Assembly: GCA_902596655.1 (NCBI GenBank)
Contig: CACJUX010000021.1
Span: 1-36,212 of the forward strand
Direction: 5' to 3'
DNA: 36,212 bases
From: an uncultured SAR116 cluster alpha proteobacterium
GTDB lineage: Bacteria; Pseudomonadota; Alphaproteobacteria; Puniceispirillales; Puniceispirillaceae
Every line of letters begins with the position of its first letter. Positions within the stretch are counted from its first letter, which is position 1. Shown in pieces: positions 1 to 8,758 of the stretch. The notes below the pieces were generated by a model that saw only the letters and a program-made list of their open reading frames with translations, was not told where the DNA came from and ran no database searches. The translations under genes were made by a program, and so were the position numbers.

Positions 1-948
1 TCAGATGGGGCGGGCACTTTGTGGATGGACGTTGCGAAGCGGTGCTGGTCGGATGAATTGCTTGGCGCCTGTGGCCTGAATAGTAACCAGATGCCCCGCC
101 TTGTTGAGGGGAGTGAGATTTCCGGCACGCTGCGCAGGGACATTGCCACAAGCTGGGGTATTGAGAGCACTCCGGTGGTTGCTGGCGGTGCTGGCGATAA
201 TGCGGCTGCGGCCTGTGGACTTGGCGTTACCGCGCCAGGAGACGCTTTTCTGTCGCTTGGAACCTCAGGCGTTGTTTTTGCTGTTACTGAAAGCTTTTCT
301 CCAGCACCCGAAAATGGCGCTCACGCCTTCTGCCACGCCATCCCCGAAACATGGCATCAAATGGGGGTCATTCTAGCGGCAACGGACTGTCTGAACTGGC
401 TGGCCGAAATAACCGGTCAGGCTGTCTCGGCATTGCTACATGATATTGAGATCGGTGAAACTAGACCATCACCCGTACTCTTTCATCCCTATTTGTCCGG
501 CGAACGGACACCGCATAATGACGCCAGGGCAAGGGGGGCTTTCTTTGGCCTTTCACGCGCGCATGATCGACGAGAGATTACACGAGCTGTTGTGGAGGGC
601 GTAGCCTTTGCCCTGGCTGATGCAGTTAATGTGCTGACACACGCAAGTGCAAGGCCATCGTCATTGCTGGCAACCGGTGGTGGAGCGCGAAGCAGACAAT
701 GGCTGCAAATTATTGCAGCCGTAACGCAATGCCCCATTATTGTTCCAGCTGGGAGTGACTTTGGTGCCGCACTTGGCGCTGCCCGGCTTGGTCAGGCAGC
801 GGCAGGTAATCTGGGAGCAGGAGAACTGCCAGCAATCATGCAAAAGCCAGACATGGCGGAGCAGATTGATCCCGACAAAACACTGACCGATGCCTATGAG
901 GAGGCGATTATGCGGTGGCGAGATCTCTATCACGCGGCAAAATGCTGA
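1..948 (+). CDS. xylB: Xylulokinase, C-terminal part (gene cut by window start)
   Basis: This gene phosphorylates D-xylulose to D-xylulose 5-phosphate with ATP, the second step of the isomerase route of xylose use, in the cytosol. The frame is open from base 1 and reads SDGAGTLWMDV, the FGGY-kinase segment just after the substrate-binding region, so the true start lies upstream. The visible 315 residues are about two thirds of the usual 480-500. The motif GGAGDNAAAACG (Asp codon at 196-198) matches the catalytic-base region of xylulokinases, and GGGARSRQWLQ is the C-terminal nucleotide-binding motif. xylA follows 67 bases downstream on the same strand, which supports xylulokinase over glycerol or other FGGY kinases. 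No internal defect is seen. Confidence 0.93.
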   Translation, partial: SDGAGTLWMDVAKRCWSDELLGACGLNSNQMPRLVEGSEISGTLRRDIATSWGIESTPVVAGGAGDNAAAACGLGVTAPGDAFLSLGTSGVVFAVTESFSPAPENGAHAFCHAIPETWHQMGVILAATDCLNWLAEITGQAVSALLHDIEIGETRPSPVLFHPYLSGERTPHNDARARGAFFGLSRAHDRREITRAVVEGVAFALADAVNVLTHASARPSSLLATGGGARSRQWLQIIAAVTQCPIIVPAGSDFGAALGAARLGQAAAGNLGAGELPAIMQKPDMAEQIDPDKTLTDAYEEAIMRWRDLYHAAKC

Positions 949-1015
949 GTGGTGGTCCGCGCAAACGTAAACCGACGATCCAGCTTCAAGCCTGAAAATC
1001 CAGCAGGGAACAAAA

Positions 1016-2341
1016 ATGAACGAACAGTTTTTTAACAGACACACACCCTTTTCCTATATTGGCACCGATGGCTTGGCGAATGCCGGTTTCCGCCACTACA
1101 ACCCCAATGAAATCTTGCTTGGCAAACGCATGGAGGATCACCTCAGATTTGCGGTGTGTTACTGGCATAATTTTGTCTGGCCAGGCAATGACCCTTTTGG
1201 TGGCGCAACCTTTCAACGACCATGGTTCCCCGAAAACTGGTCTGGCAGCGCGATGGATGCCGCAAAGCACAAGGCCGATGTTGCCTTTGAAATGTTCCAT
1301 CTGCTTGGCGCACCCTTCTTTTGCTTTCACGATGCGGATATACGTCCCGAGGGTGATAATTTTGCTGAAAACACAGCAAATCTTCAGGAGATGACCGACT
1401 ACTTTGCCCAGAAAATGGAGCAAACCGGGACACAGCTGCTATGGGGAACAGCAAACCTGTTTTCCCACCGTCGATACATGGCAGGCGCCTCAACTAACCC
1501 TGATCCAGATATCTTTGCCTTTGCCGCCGCCACCGTTAAGACATGCCTTGACGCAACAAAACAGCTCGGTGGGGCAAATTATGTGTTGTGGGGCGGTCGT
1601 GAAGGATATGAAACACTGCTGAACACGGCAATCGATCGTGAATTAGACCAGATGGGACGGTTCATGACGATGGTTGTAGATTATAAATATAAGATCGGTT
1701 TCGAAGGAACGATCCTAATTGAACCAAAACCGCAAGAGCCCACAAAACACCAGTATGATTTCGATGTCAGTACAGTCTATGGCTTCTTAAAGCGTTATGG
1801 TTTGGAAAAGGAAATCAAGGTCAACATCGAACAAGGCCACGCCATCCTATCCGGCCATTCCTTCGAGCATGAGCTAGCCGTCGCCAATGCACTTGGAATT
1901 TTTGGGTCGATTGACATGAACCGCAATGATTATCAGTCCGGTTGGGACACCGATCAATTCCCCAATAACGCATCGGAGGTTGCGCTAGCTTATTATCACA
2001 TCCTCGCCGGTGGTGGTTTCACCACTGGCGGTACCAATTTCGATGCGAAACTGCGACGCCAATCCATTGATCCGGATGATCTGCTGTTGGCACATGTTGG
2101 TGCCATGGACATCTGCGCCAGGGGCGTCAAAGCAGCAGCCGCGATTCTGGAAGACGGCAGTTTGCAGGAGAATCTGATTACTCGCTATGCGGGTTGGGAA
2201 GGTGAATTTGGCGCTGCGATAATGGATGGTGGACACAATCTCGAAAGCCTTGCCGCCAAGGTGCTTGATAAGCAGATCAACCCTCAGCCGGTCTCCGGCA
2301 AACAAGAGGTTCTGGAAAATATCATTAATCGTTTTGTTTAG
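1016..2341 (+). CDS. xylA: Xylose isomerase
   Basis: Converts D-xylose to D-xylulose in the cytosol, feeding the kinase encoded just upstream. The 441-residue length is that of the long (class II, E. coli-like) isomerases. Active-site His105 and Asp108 lie in FHDAD. Metal ligands are visible as Glu236 (IEPKP), Glu272 and His275 (NIEQGH), Asp300, and Asp311 and Asp313 (SGWDTDQF). The start follows an AGGGAA ribosome-binding site and aligns with the normal N-terminus. Probably one transcript with xylB. A regulator and a transporter for xylose would lie to the left of the window. Confidence 0.97.
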   Translation: MNEQFFNRHTPFSYIGTDGLANAGFRHYNPNEILLGKRMEDHLRFAVCYWHNFVWPGNDPFGGATFQRPWFPENWSGSAMDAAKHKADVAFEMFHLLGAPFFCFHDADIRPEGDNFAENTANLQEMTDYFAQKMEQTGTQLLWGTANLFSHRRYMAGASTNPDPDIFAFAAATVKTCLDATKQLGGANYVLWGGREGYETLLNTAIDRELDQMGRFMTMVVDYKYKIGFEGTILIEPKPQEPTKHQYDFDVSTVYGFLKRYGLEKEIKVNIEQGHAILSGHSFEHELAVANALGIFGSIDMNRNDYQSGWDTDQFPNNASEVALAYYHILAGGGFTTGGTNFDAKLRRQSIDPDDLLLAHVGAMDICARGVKAAAAILEDGSLQENLITRYAGWEGEFGAAIMDGGHNLESLAAKVLDKQINPQPVSGKQEVLENIINRFV

Positions 2342-2380
2342 GTAACGGGTGGAAAAGGGCAACCGCAAATGATCTAGGAC

Positions 2381-2779
2381 TTAATTTTTAAAAGTTTCTC
2401 GCATTGAACCGAAGATACCATCTAGACGGGGTGACAGTGAACAGTCGGCCGTCATTTTCATTTCCGGCATGATCTCCTGGGGGATGCCGTCATAGACGAC
2501 GTCGGGGTAGAGTGAGCTTGTAGCAAGCTGCAGCAAAGTTCCCTCGGGTAGTCTGATCATCGCCTTTTTATTGTCAAAAGAAGCGGTCCTTCCAAGCTGT
2601 GGCGCAGAGACAACAAAGACATCATCCATAAGCTCGCACTGATTGTCCAATATGATGGTGGCCTGAACCATCATTTTGGGCTTTGGTTTTAAAATGCCGC
2701 TTTGCACAATCAGCCAGCTAACCAGTCCGATAACAACAAAGCTAGTGGCCAATACCAAAACAAGAACGAAATCTTTCAT
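2381..2779 (-). CDS. Small membrane-anchored protein of unknown function
   Basis: I do not recognise this 132-residue protein. It has one hydrophobic N-terminal segment (about residues 4-27) that looks like an uncleaved anchor, followed by a roughly 100-residue soluble domain that would face the periplasm. That domain has two cysteines (48 and 113) that could form a disulfide, and a beta-strand-like pattern of hydrophobic residues. A GGCGGT ribosome-binding sequence precedes the ATG. It lies 125 bases after the end of the long minus-strand operon and converges on xylA with a 39-base gap. It is probably a separate housekeeping-type gene and not part of the catabolic operon. The coding call rests on length, start signal and the anchor. 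Confidence 0.7.
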   Translation of the reverse strand: MKDFVLVLVLATSFVVIGLVSWLIVQSGILKPKPKMMVQATIILDNQCELMDDVFVVSAPQLGRTASFDNKKAMIRLPEGTLLQLATSSLYPDVVYDGIPQEIMPEMKMTADCSLSPRLDGIFGSMRETFKN

Positions 2780-2904
2780 CTTACCGCCGGGTCATTAAGT
2801 CGATACATGACAGAAATATGCATCTTCCATACCGTTCCAAGTGTCAGTCAAAAAAGCTGACATATTTTAACTTTAAAAGAATAAATGACCAACTTATGGG
2901 CGCA

Positions 2905-3684
2905 TTATCTTGCAGCACCATATGCGGGATCCGCCAACCAACCAAGTGAGGCATCCGTCTCGCCAACCGGTCTATATTCTGCACCAAGTGGCTTACTCCA
3001 GCCGAGATTATCAAGCATTGCAAAAAATGAGGAAAAATCAATCTGCCCGTCATCCGGCGGTCCACGATCAGGGATAGAAGCGAATTGGACATGTCCGATT
3101 AGCGGCTGAAGTTCACGGAAACGGTTCTCTATATCCCCTTCTGTGCTCCCAACATGATAGCAGTCGAACAACAATTTCAAATTGGGAGTGGCTATTTCAG
3201 TGATGACATCTGATGCCTGTTTGGTATCGGCAAGGAAATAGCCAGGGACATCATGTTGGTTGATTGGCTCAATCAATATCGTCATGTCGTAGGACTCTGC
3301 CATCCTACAGGCATATCTGAGATTATCCACATAGACATCCCGCGCATTTTCTGCATTTGTAACCCCTGCCATTACATGAACTGCCTGCGTGTTGATTTCT
3401 ACGCCATAGGCTATTGCCTGTTTGATGGCTGCCCTTGCATCTTCTTGGCGTTCGGGTAGCGCCGCAAGACCAAATTCTGACTTTGATAAATCACCAGGAG
3501 GTGTATTCAAACCCAGCATTGGCAGGCCTGCTTCATCCAACGCCCTTGCCACAGATCTGGCCGACACATCATAAGGCCAGTGACATTCAACTGCATCGAA
3601 CCTAGCTAACTTTGCCGCTTGTATGGCTTCAACTAGCGGCAGGTCAGCCCAGAGCAAACCAAGATTGGCAGAAAATCTGGGCAA
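2905..3684 (-). CDS. Hydroxypyruvate-isomerase-like TIM-barrel protein
   Basis: A xylose-isomerase-like TIM-barrel enzyme of the Hyi family. Members interconvert small hydroxy-carbonyl compounds such as hydroxypyruvate and tartronate semialdehyde, or act as sugar epimerases. I chose a TTG start at 3684. It begins (M)PRFSANLG, the typical Hyi N-terminus, sits 4 bases after the stop of the upstream gene and has GAGG about 8 bases upstream. A start at 3783 would add 33 atypical residues inside the neighbour. Numbered from the TTG (259 residues), metal or catalytic residues are Glu139 (LIEPIN), Asp174 (FDCYH), Gln200 (HVQFA) and Glu236 (GAEYRP). It is the last gene of the long operon and coupled to the RraA-family aldolase, a pairing that fits production of pyruvate- or glycerate-level intermediates. 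The exact substrate is unknown. Confidence 0.85.
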   Translation of the reverse strand: MPRFSANLGLLWADLPLVEAIQAAKLARFDAVECHWPYDVSARSVARALDEAGLPMLGLNTPPGDLSKSEFGLAALPERQEDARAAIKQAIAYGVEINTQAVHVMAGVTNAENARDVYVDNLRYACRMAESYDMTILIEPINQHDVPGYFLADTKQASDVITEIATPNLKLLFDCYHVGSTEGDIENRFRELQPLIGHVQFASIPDRGPPDDGQIDFSSFFAMLDNLGWSKPLGAEYRPVGETDASLGWLADPAYGAAR

Positions 3685-3688
3685 GCTC

Positions 3689-4399
3689 TCAAGTCCTCGC
3701 CGCCTCAAATTTCGCCCAGGCTTCTTCCAACTTGTGAATGTCAAAGTCAGGTTGACGCGCGGGGCCAAGAATGATGGCTTCACTCTCTATTACTGACTGG
3801 ATCGCCATACTGAGTTCCGGAATGGTATCATGAGGAATGACAAGCGCACCGTGACGATCCGCATGGATTAGCTCACCCTGCGCGACCCGCATTCCCTTAA
3901 TATTGACAGGTGTACCAATTTCAACAACATGAACAAATCCGTGACTTGGTCCGATCGAGCCTGCCAATACTGGAAATCCATCATCGATAACATCCAAATC
4001 CCGCATTACACCGTTTGTCACCGCACCAGCAAGTCCAAGCCCCCGGTGAACTGCAACATGAACCTCACCCCACCAACCGGCAATACAATTTGGATAGTCC
4101 ACATCCTCGACCACTGCAGCCGACGGATAGATACCTCCCACCATTGCCCGGAAATAATCCATCCGACGAGAACGGATTACGTCAGTTGGCTCAGTTGCGG
4201 GCGCCAACCCAGAAATTTTAGCCGTTCGGGCAAAGCCCACAATGGCTGGATCGCCCGGTTTGGAATGCCACATGGTACCACGAGTAAAACGGTTGAAACC
4301 GCGTTTGCCCTGTGCCACTTCAATCGCATTACAAACGGTTGGCGTATCCACTTTGCGCAAAAGTTCCAAAAGGTCATCAGCCATTACATAATCAGCCAT
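3689..4399 (-). CDS. RraA-family aldolase/decarboxylase-like protein
   Basis: A 236-residue member of the RraA/HMG-aldolase family. Catabolic members are divalent-metal aldolases that split 4-hydroxy-4-methyl-2-oxoglutarate-type compounds or decarboxylate oxaloacetate; RNase E inhibitors share the fold. Visible signatures are TVCNAIE near residue 21, VEDVDYPN near 97, GAVTNGVMRD with Arg133-Asp134 (the conserved substrate/metal pair) and HADRHGALVIP with Asp181. The ATG has GAGG upstream. The length and the catabolic operon favour a pyruvate-type aldolase over a true RraA. It lies 118 bases after the cupin gene, and the isomerase-like gene begins 4 bases after its stop. Confidence 0.85.
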   Translation of the reverse strand: MADYVMADDLLELLRKVDTPTVCNAIEVAQGKRGFNRFTRGTMWHSKPGDPAIVGFARTAKISGLAPATEPTDVIRSRRMDYFRAMVGGIYPSAAVVEDVDYPNCIAGWWGEVHVAVHRGLGLAGAVTNGVMRDLDVIDDGFPVLAGSIGPSHGFVHVVEIGTPVNIKGMRVAQGELIHADRHGALVIPHDTIPELSMAIQSVIESEAIILGPARQPDFDIHKLEEAWAKFEAART

Positions 4400-4517
4400 T
4401 CATCAATGCCTCGCTTAGTTGATTTATTTTTTCGTATGTTGAGATGTGTCGATAAGTGGCACTTACCATCAACCGCCACTCGCAAGCCGTTAGGTGGAAA
4501 TGAAAGGTGCCTGTCAA

Positions 4518-5489
4518 CTAACGCAGCTTCATTGTGGGGCCGGCTGGATCATCAGTCTTTCGGACCCTGTACATGCTGACCTCACCCGTCATCGACGGTG
4601 CCACTGAATAGACAAGACCAGCTGGCACAAGACATGTATCGCCCGAATTCAAAATTGTCTCACTACCACTCCAACTGAGCTTCCAATGCCCGCGCAAAGG
4701 CATCAGCACCTCCGGTTGATCATATCTATCCGCGGCGGCGTCAACTGAGCCGCGAGTAACAAAATCAACTTCAAAGCCGGGGCTATCACGCAACACTGCT
4801 TCGGCTCCAATTACCTTTGCCGGCTGGCGGTCGGCAAGTGCCATTAGATCCCAATATCGCGCAACATAATGTGGCACAATTTCACTGGTTGAAGGCTCGC
4901 CAAACAATTCCATGTCCTCTTCATTCAGAAGCGGCATAGGCTGCACTCCTGCAGGCAGAGCCTCACCCTTTTTGGTGTCATACAAACGACCATTCTGGCC
5001 AAGCAAGAGACCATGTTCGGCTGCATCAGCAATCACCTGCGGTGCCCAGATCACACCGCCACCAGCATCATCCCCACCAAGAACTGCCATTATCAGACCA
5101 TAGTCAGTACCAATATTCTCAAAGCCGCGAAAGATACCAGTAGGAATGTTGAAGATGTCGCCCTCTTCAAGCACAACTTCGCCGGCATTACCGCTGCGTC
5201 CCCAAAAAAACCGCCATCTGCCCGACTGCACAAAAAAGACCTCAGCTGTACGATGCGAATGCAGACTATTGTGACATTTTGGGGGTTGTCCAGCAGCGCC
5301 TACATTGAAACCTATGGCTTCGCTGATGTGTACATGCTGATCTGCACTTTCAGACACACCCCCACCAATAATGGTGAAATTCTCCTTTTGGTTGCTGCCA
5401 GGTGTGTGCGCATCGATGAAGGCCGTACGGCAGGGTATCAATGCACCTCGGCGGACAATATTTTTTTCCATTTTCTCTGGGGTCACCAT
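4518..5489 (-). CDS. Two-domain cupin protein (dioxygenase-like)
   Basis: A bicupin of 323 residues from the chosen ATG at 5489, which follows the strong ribosome-binding site AGGAAAGAGG at 5 bases; an upstream ATG at 5516 lacks one. The first cupin (about residues 70-135) keeps metal ligands His77, His79 and Glu83 in HSHRTAE. The usual fourth ligand region reads GIFRGFENIG, without an obvious His. The second cupin (about 255-310) has MPLRGHWKLSW and LVPAGLVYSV but no metal-binding histidines, so it is probably structural. The architecture resembles gentisate-dioxygenase-like and sugar-acid cupins, but the substrate cannot be read from sequence. It lies 52 bases downstream of the methyltransferase gene. 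Confidence 0.8.
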   Translation of the reverse strand: MVTPEKMEKNIVRRGALIPCRTAFIDAHTPGSNQKENFTIIGGGVSESADQHVHISEAIGFNVGAAGQPPKCHNSLHSHRTAEVFFVQSGRWRFFWGRSGNAGEVVLEEGDIFNIPTGIFRGFENIGTDYGLIMAVLGGDDAGGGVIWAPQVIADAAEHGLLLGQNGRLYDTKKGEALPAGVQPMPLLNEEDMELFGEPSTSEIVPHYVARYWDLMALADRQPAKVIGAEAVLRDSPGFEVDFVTRGSVDAAADRYDQPEVLMPLRGHWKLSWSGSETILNSGDTCLVPAGLVYSVAPSMTGEVSMYRVRKTDDPAGPTMKLR

Positions 5490-5541
5490 TTTTGCCTCTT
5501 TCCTAAAACCATCCATTCAATCCACACTTGCCGGAGCCTCG

Positions 5542-6681
5542 TCATACCTGAAGGCGGCTTGAGGCCAGCGCCGCACCCTCGGCAAGCGAAGCCAGCTTGG
5601 CATAGGCAATATCAGGATCTACTGCGCCAAATCCAGCAAAGGTACCGAACCCACAATCTGAACCAGCAATCAGCCGCTCAGCACCGACAATATTTACAAA
5701 CCGCTCTAGCCGCTGGGCAACCAATTCGGGATGTTCAACAAAATTTGTCGTGGTATCAACCACACCCGGAACCAGGATCTTGTCGTCAGGTATTTCTGCC
5801 CTGCGATCACGAAAAACAATCCATTCATGTGCGTGGCGAGGGTTCGATGTCTCGAAAAGGATATAATGCGCCCGTGTCTGCATCAGTGGCGAAAACACCT
5901 TGTCCATGTCGATATCACAAACATGGGGACCTTCATAATTACCCCAGCAAATATGCACCCGCACATTAGTCGGATCAATGTCACGCAAAGCGTGATTAAG
6001 CGCCTCGACGTGCATATTGGCAATCTTAACAAATTCCTCATCTGCAAGATTTGCAAATAACATATGCCGAGAAAGTGCCAGATCAGGACAATCTAGTTGA
6101 AGATCTAAACCAGCGGCAACAATGCTTTCATATTCCGCCTTCATCGCATCAGCCAGCGCTGCCAAATAGGCCTCTCTCGTCTTATAATGCTGATTTTCCA
6201 GGAACAGTGAAATCACCCCTGGAGAAGCCGCATTCATAAAGGCGCGCTTTGCACCATTCTTGGCCATACCAGCCTTAAGATTAGCAATATCTGCCTGCAA
6301 CTCGCCCTGCCCCTTCGAGGTGACTTCACCAGTACACATCGGCCGGGCATATTGCGGTGTGCCTCCGTCATCAGCGAGGCGTTTCAGAAAACTTGGAAAT
6401 AATTTCAAATCTCCCGGTGCATTGCGTGGGCTGTCACCAGAGAATCCGGTATAACGATCCTTTACATAGGTAGCATAGGAAATTTTTGAGGTTTCACCAT
6501 CTGAAACAATATCAATGCCAGCTTCAACTTGCCGGCGCACTGTTTCCGCACAAGCTGCTGTCATACATGCGTCAAACTTCGCCTGCGAATAGGGTGTCTC
6601 ATGTTCCCTGGCAAAAATGAAATCCACCACATCCTGCGTGCGTGGCAAGGAGCCAACATGGGTTGTCAGTATTTTTGTCAT
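5542..6681 (-). CDS. MetE C-terminal-domain-like, zinc-dependent methyltransferase
   Basis: A stand-alone barrel related to the catalytic C-terminal half of cobalamin-independent methionine synthase (COG0620-type). It has 379 residues from the ATG at 6681, against roughly 750 for full MetE, and lacks the N-terminal half. The N-terminus TTHVGSLPR is the family signature. Zinc-ligand candidates are His243 and Cys245 in VHICWGN and Cys343 in AGSDCGFG; Glu277 may be the fourth. Relatives move methyl or alkyl groups between a thiol and tetrahydrofolate or another small molecule. Inside a catabolic operon it is more likely to take a methyl group from a methylated growth substrate, or act on a thiol adduct, than to make methionine. 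That role is inferred. Confidence 0.82.
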   Translation of the reverse strand: MTKILTTHVGSLPRTQDVVDFIFAREHETPYSQAKFDACMTAACAETVRRQVEAGIDIVSDGETSKISYATYVKDRYTGFSGDSPRNAPGDLKLFPSFLKRLADDGGTPQYARPMCTGEVTSKGQGELQADIANLKAGMAKNGAKRAFMNAASPGVISLFLENQHYKTREAYLAALADAMKAEYESIVAAGLDLQLDCPDLALSRHMLFANLADEEFVKIANMHVEALNHALRDIDPTNVRVHICWGNYEGPHVCDIDMDKVFSPLMQTRAHYILFETSNPRHAHEWIVFRDRRAEIPDDKILVPGVVDTTTNFVEHPELVAQRLERFVNIVGAERLIAGSDCGFGTFAGFGAVDPDIAYAKLASLAEGAALASSRLQV

Positions 6682-6750
6682 TAAACATGACCCTTTCCAA
6701 AGCAATCAATCCAATCGACGCGCCAGCCACAAGGTTCAAGCTAGCAGAAA

Positions 6751-7734
6751 CTAGCCAATCTGCATCAGGATCTGCTTCCAGATCGCGACCTCATCGTACA
6801 GCGTGAACTCGCGCCTAATCAACGGGTGTCCGCCGACAAGAGCGCCAAATTCGACATGCGACATGCCCATGATGTAAACCTCAGCGCTCGTTGGTCTGCC
6901 AAAACTCCCCCATCCTTCATGTCTGCCATGCAAGCTCCAGCGGATAGCAGCGCGCGGTGGCATCATCGGGTCTTCCCGACCAATTTGATGGTCAATGGAA
7001 AACTGCGCCGATGGAAAGGCCGAACGCAAACCAATCCAGAAACTGTCGACCTCGTTCCATCCTCTGGCATAGGTATTCCCGGGATATTCACCATGGATCG
7101 CGCGGTCATACTGCTCTGGGATTACTGCAAGGTCGGCACTCATGATCTGGTTGAGGCAATCAGCATACCGCGCGCCCCACTCATTTTCATTGCCCCTGCC
7201 TTTATAGGGACCTTCTTCATAATTAGCCAGCGAAAGGGGCTGGCTACAGACTTCTGCACCCCCTTCATCGGCAATCAACTTGGCAGCCACATCCCGCGCT
7301 GTCCAACCAAGCTGCTTGGCAATGCCACCATAATCGCGGACAAGCCATTCATCGGTAATGGTATTTTCAATCGCATAGCAATCAGCGATGGCCCGAAAAT
7401 GAACTTTTTTGCCTGTTGGGGTGCCGAACATACTCTCACCAAGATGCGTACCCCTGCAATACAGCCTGTGAGAACTCAGCATGCCTTCATCTTCGTTTCC
7501 TGACCAGATGACATCCTCTCCGAGGAGCTGGCGATCAGGAAATTCCACCAAGGTGCCCATGGTACTTGCAATGACTCCAAGGTTGCCACGAGATGAACCC
7601 AGCGGCATTCGCAGATGCATGTCCTTACCGTAATATTCGTGTAAGGTCGCTATGCCGCGATCTTCCCAGATCTCTTTGGTAATCCCTATGATGTAATCAG
7701 GAAAATCCCTGAATTTGGGATCAAAGCCTTTCAT
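6751..7734 (-). CDS. Two-domain SnoaL/NTF2-fold protein (paralog 1)
   Basis: A 327-residue protein of the SnoaL-like (NTF2 cone-fold) group, apparently two domains in tandem (about 1-160 and 180-320). Supporting features are HEYYGKDMHLRMP early in domain one, GTPTGKKVHFRAIADCYAIENTITDEWLVRDY in pattern at its end (the usual strand pair closing the fold), and GRPTSAEVYIMGMSHVEF in domain two. The fold includes polyketide cyclases, isomerases and hydratases that use His/Asp acid-base chemistry. It starts 1 base after the LacI stop with GGAAGA as ribosome-binding site, so it is translationally linked. It is the most diverged of four such proteins at this locus. Confidence 0.8.
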   Translation of the reverse strand: MKGFDPKFRDFPDYIIGITKEIWEDRGIATLHEYYGKDMHLRMPLGSSRGNLGVIASTMGTLVEFPDRQLLGEDVIWSGNEDEGMLSSHRLYCRGTHLGESMFGTPTGKKVHFRAIADCYAIENTITDEWLVRDYGGIAKQLGWTARDVAAKLIADEGGAEVCSQPLSLANYEEGPYKGRGNENEWGARYADCLNQIMSADLAVIPEQYDRAIHGEYPGNTYARGWNEVDSFWIGLRSAFPSAQFSIDHQIGREDPMMPPRAAIRWSLHGRHEGWGSFGRPTSAEVYIMGMSHVEFGALVGGHPLIRREFTLYDEVAIWKQILMQIG

Positions 7735-7735
7735 A

Positions 7736-8758
7736 TCATCTTCCTTTCGTTAAGCGCGCCGAACCCCGGAGAACAAGTGGTCCATCTATTTTTACCTGGC
7801 AGGGTACAACACCCTGATTTTCAATTTCGCTGAGCAATATATCGACTGTCGCCTTGATCATCTGCTCTGTGCGCTGGCGCACCGTGGTCAGATCATATGA
7901 GGGCCAAGCAGCCGCCGGCACATCGTCATATCCAACGATGGATACATCGTCCGGTATGGTGAGCCCAAGCTCAGCCCGCAATGTATCCATCACCGCAAAC
8001 GCCATATGATCATTGGCCACAAACACCGCATCGGGCCATGAATCCCTGTCACCAGAAAACATTTGCCTTGTAGCGCGGCGCGCTTGGTCAAATTCGAAAT
8101 TACCAACACCACGCGCAAAAAGCGGCAGACCAGCATCCCGCAGACCATCACAAAACCCCGCTTCACGGTCTCGCTGGGTTGACGCGCCTTCCCAGCCTGC
8201 AATAAAGGCGATACGTTCATGGCCACCAGCAATCAGAAAATGTGCTACCTTGCGCCCGCCGGCATAATTGTCTGACGTAACGGCAGACATAGCTGAGTAA
8301 TCCTGCGAGCGGTTGAACATTACGGTTGGGACACCGGCTATGCGGCATCTGTTCGACAGATCTGATGACAGAGCTACCGACGCGGCAATGATGCCGTCAA
8401 CCTGATAATCAAGAATCTCATCAAGAACGTCATCAACATTTCCTGCCGTGCTGGCCGCCAAGAAGACGAGGACATGATAGCCGCGCTCCTGCAGCTCGCT
8501 TGACAGTTTTTCTAGTGCCTCGGGATAAAACTGGTTTTGCAAATAGGCAACAACAAGTCCAATGATCCGACTCTTGCCAGATACCATTGCGCGTGCCAGA
8601 GAGTTTGGTCGGTAACCAAGCTCACTGGCCGCTTTGCGCACTTTTTCAGTAGTTCTGGCAGAAGCGGACGCTCCAGGTGTGAACACGCGGCTGACAGCAG
8701 ATTGCGAAACGCCTGCCCGCTCTGCGACTTCCTGTGAGGTTATCCGTGCATGAGTCAT
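7736..8758 (-). CDS. LacI-family transcriptional regulator, operon-internal
   Basis: A 340-residue LacI/GalR-type regulator. The N-terminal helix-turn-helix (about residues 7-28, ITSQEVAERAGVSQSAVSRV) and the hinge segment YRPNSLARAM are clear, followed by a periplasmic-binding-protein-like ligand domain (IIGLVVAYLQNQFYPEALEKL onward). The ATG at 8758 overlaps the SDR stop by ATGA, so the earlier in-frame start at 8770 is rejected. A regulator in the middle of the operon it probably controls implies autoregulation. The inducer is likely the imported compound or an intermediate. Candidate operator: the inverted repeat in the divergent promoter region at 16802-16825. Confidence 0.95.
   Translation of the reverse strand: MTHARITSQEVAERAGVSQSAVSRVFTPGASASARTTEKVRKAASELGYRPNSLARAMVSGKSRIIGLVVAYLQNQFYPEALEKLSSELQERGYHVLVFLAASTAGNVDDVLDEILDYQVDGIIAASVALSSDLSNRCRIAGVPTVMFNRSQDYSAMSAVTSDNYAGGRKVAHFLIAGGHERIAFIAGWEGASTQRDREAGFCDGLRDAGLPLFARGVGNFEFDQARRATRQMFSGDRDSWPDAVFVANDHMAFAVMDTLRAELGLTIPDDVSIVGYDDVPAAAWPSYDLTTVRQRTEQMIKATVDILLSEIENQGVVPCQVKIDGPLVLRGSARLTKGR

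Noticed and set aside
2842-2862. Inverted repeat TGTCAG-N9-CTGACA downstream of the Hyi-like gene as a terminator
   Set aside because: Stem of only 6 pairs, with the T-run in the loop and not after the stem; too weak to call.
3929-4579. Open frame on the plus strand opposite the RraA-family gene
   Set aside because: No family motif; the minus-strand frame has clear RraA signatures and a good start signal.
5013-5969. Long open frame on the plus strand opposite the cupin and methyltransferase genes
   Set aside because: It spans two well-supported genes on the other strand, has no recognisable motif and is rich in residues typical of antisense reading.
6826-7503. Open frame on the plus strand opposite SnoaL-like paralog 1
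   Set aside because: Its composition looks like a shadow frame, and the minus-strand gene is coupled to its neighbour.
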